From positions 2,099,244 to 2,163,243 of the forward strand of contig NC_015681.1 of NCBI RefSeq assembly GCF_000217795.1: a DNA stretch of 64,000 bases. The letters are read 5' to 3'. This DNA comes from Thermodesulfatator indicus DSM 15286. Its GTDB lineage: Bacteria > Desulfobacterota > Thermodesulfobacteria > Thermodesulfobacteriales > Thermodesulfatatoraceae. Both the position numbers and the translations under genes were made by a program. Numbering within the stretch: position 1 is the first letter of the stretch; each line of letters begins with the position of its first letter. Below the pieces are notes generated by a model. The model was given only the letters and a program-made list of their open reading frames with translations, was not told the origin of the DNA and made no database searches. Shown here piece after piece: positions 63,868 through 64,000 of this stretch.

Positions 63868-64000
63868 GTTTTTTAGGCAATTCTTATAAAATTTTTAAAA
63901 ATTATATCACCCAGCTTTTGAAACGTAAATCTCTTGTTCTCTAAAGCGGTATTAAAAAAATTAACCGTTTCTCCCCAAAATGCGCATTATGTCATTATAA

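Overview
This 64 kb window is an ordinary chromosomal segment of an anaerobic, probably thermophilic and sulfur-metabolising bacterium. The gene content fits the Thermodesulfobacteriota, perhaps Thermodesulfatator-like; this is inference and no 16S rRNA is present. The pointers are a protein-only RNase P of the HARP family, a two-iron superoxide reductase beside a flavodiiron protein, an HdrA-Flox electron-transfer operon, a siroheme sulfite-reductase-like protein, a DVU0298-family HEAT protein, and a TauE/TIGR02186/PEP-synthase-like operon typical of sulfate reducers. No rRNA, tRNA, CRISPR array or prophage was seen.

Layout. 1-10 kb (+): dnaE (5' end outside the window), a TumE-type toxin-antitoxin relic, a PflX-like radical SAM protein, a phosphatase, xerD, a CCA/poly(A) polymerase, an M50 protease and a broken membrane-protein gene. 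10-18.2 kb (-): a three-gene iron-sulfur/siroheme operon, a repeat-rich gap, then GH57 branching enzyme, ThiI-like, GGCT-like and MscS genes. 18.2-19.5 kb: a REP-associated tyrosine transposase flanked by inverted copies of a short repeat. 19.5-25.2 kb: purQ and tatC (+), then a GGT / GCS2 / M20 peptidase operon (-). 25.4-29.9 kb (+): oxygen defence (desulfoferrodoxin, flavodiiron protein), HEAT protein, lysine-aminomutase-like protein and PHP phosphoesterase. 29.9-40.3 kb (-): HARP RNase P, a chemoreceptor, and an eight-kilobase signalling/sulfite-export operon with a convincing sigma-54 promoter that encodes its own sigma-54 activator. 40.9-47.1 kb (+): the five-gene HdrA-Flox operon. 47-51.4 kb: hemerythrin, rhomboid, VKOR-thioredoxin fusion and a decayed STT3/PglB oligosaccharyltransferase. 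51.6-64 kb: alaS, two secreted phosphoesterases, a lipid kinase, an acetyltransferase, LivG/LivF, a PaaK-like protein and a frameshifted coiled-coil nuclease gene.

How the genes work together. Dfx and Fpr form a superoxide/oxygen detoxification pair. HdrA with its MvhD-like, two Fe-S and FAD/NAD subunits should couple NAD(P)H oxidation to low-potential ferredoxin and a disulfide or other acceptor. The 32.4-40.3 kb operon joins a sensor kinase, two response regulators, a PEP-synthase-like protein lacking the C-terminal PEP barrel, a membrane protein and a sulfite-exporter-type permease. It is the best candidate here for an uncharacterised, self-regulated system.

Genome decay and repeats are the other theme. 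Four loci are visibly broken: a truncated toxin, a 14-bp duplication plus 1-nt loss, an internally deleted STT3 gene, and a twice-frameshifted nuclease gene. At least two families of short palindromic or oriented repeats fill the intergenic spaces. One of them (core TTCGCCTGTCCC) clusters tightly around the RAYT gene.
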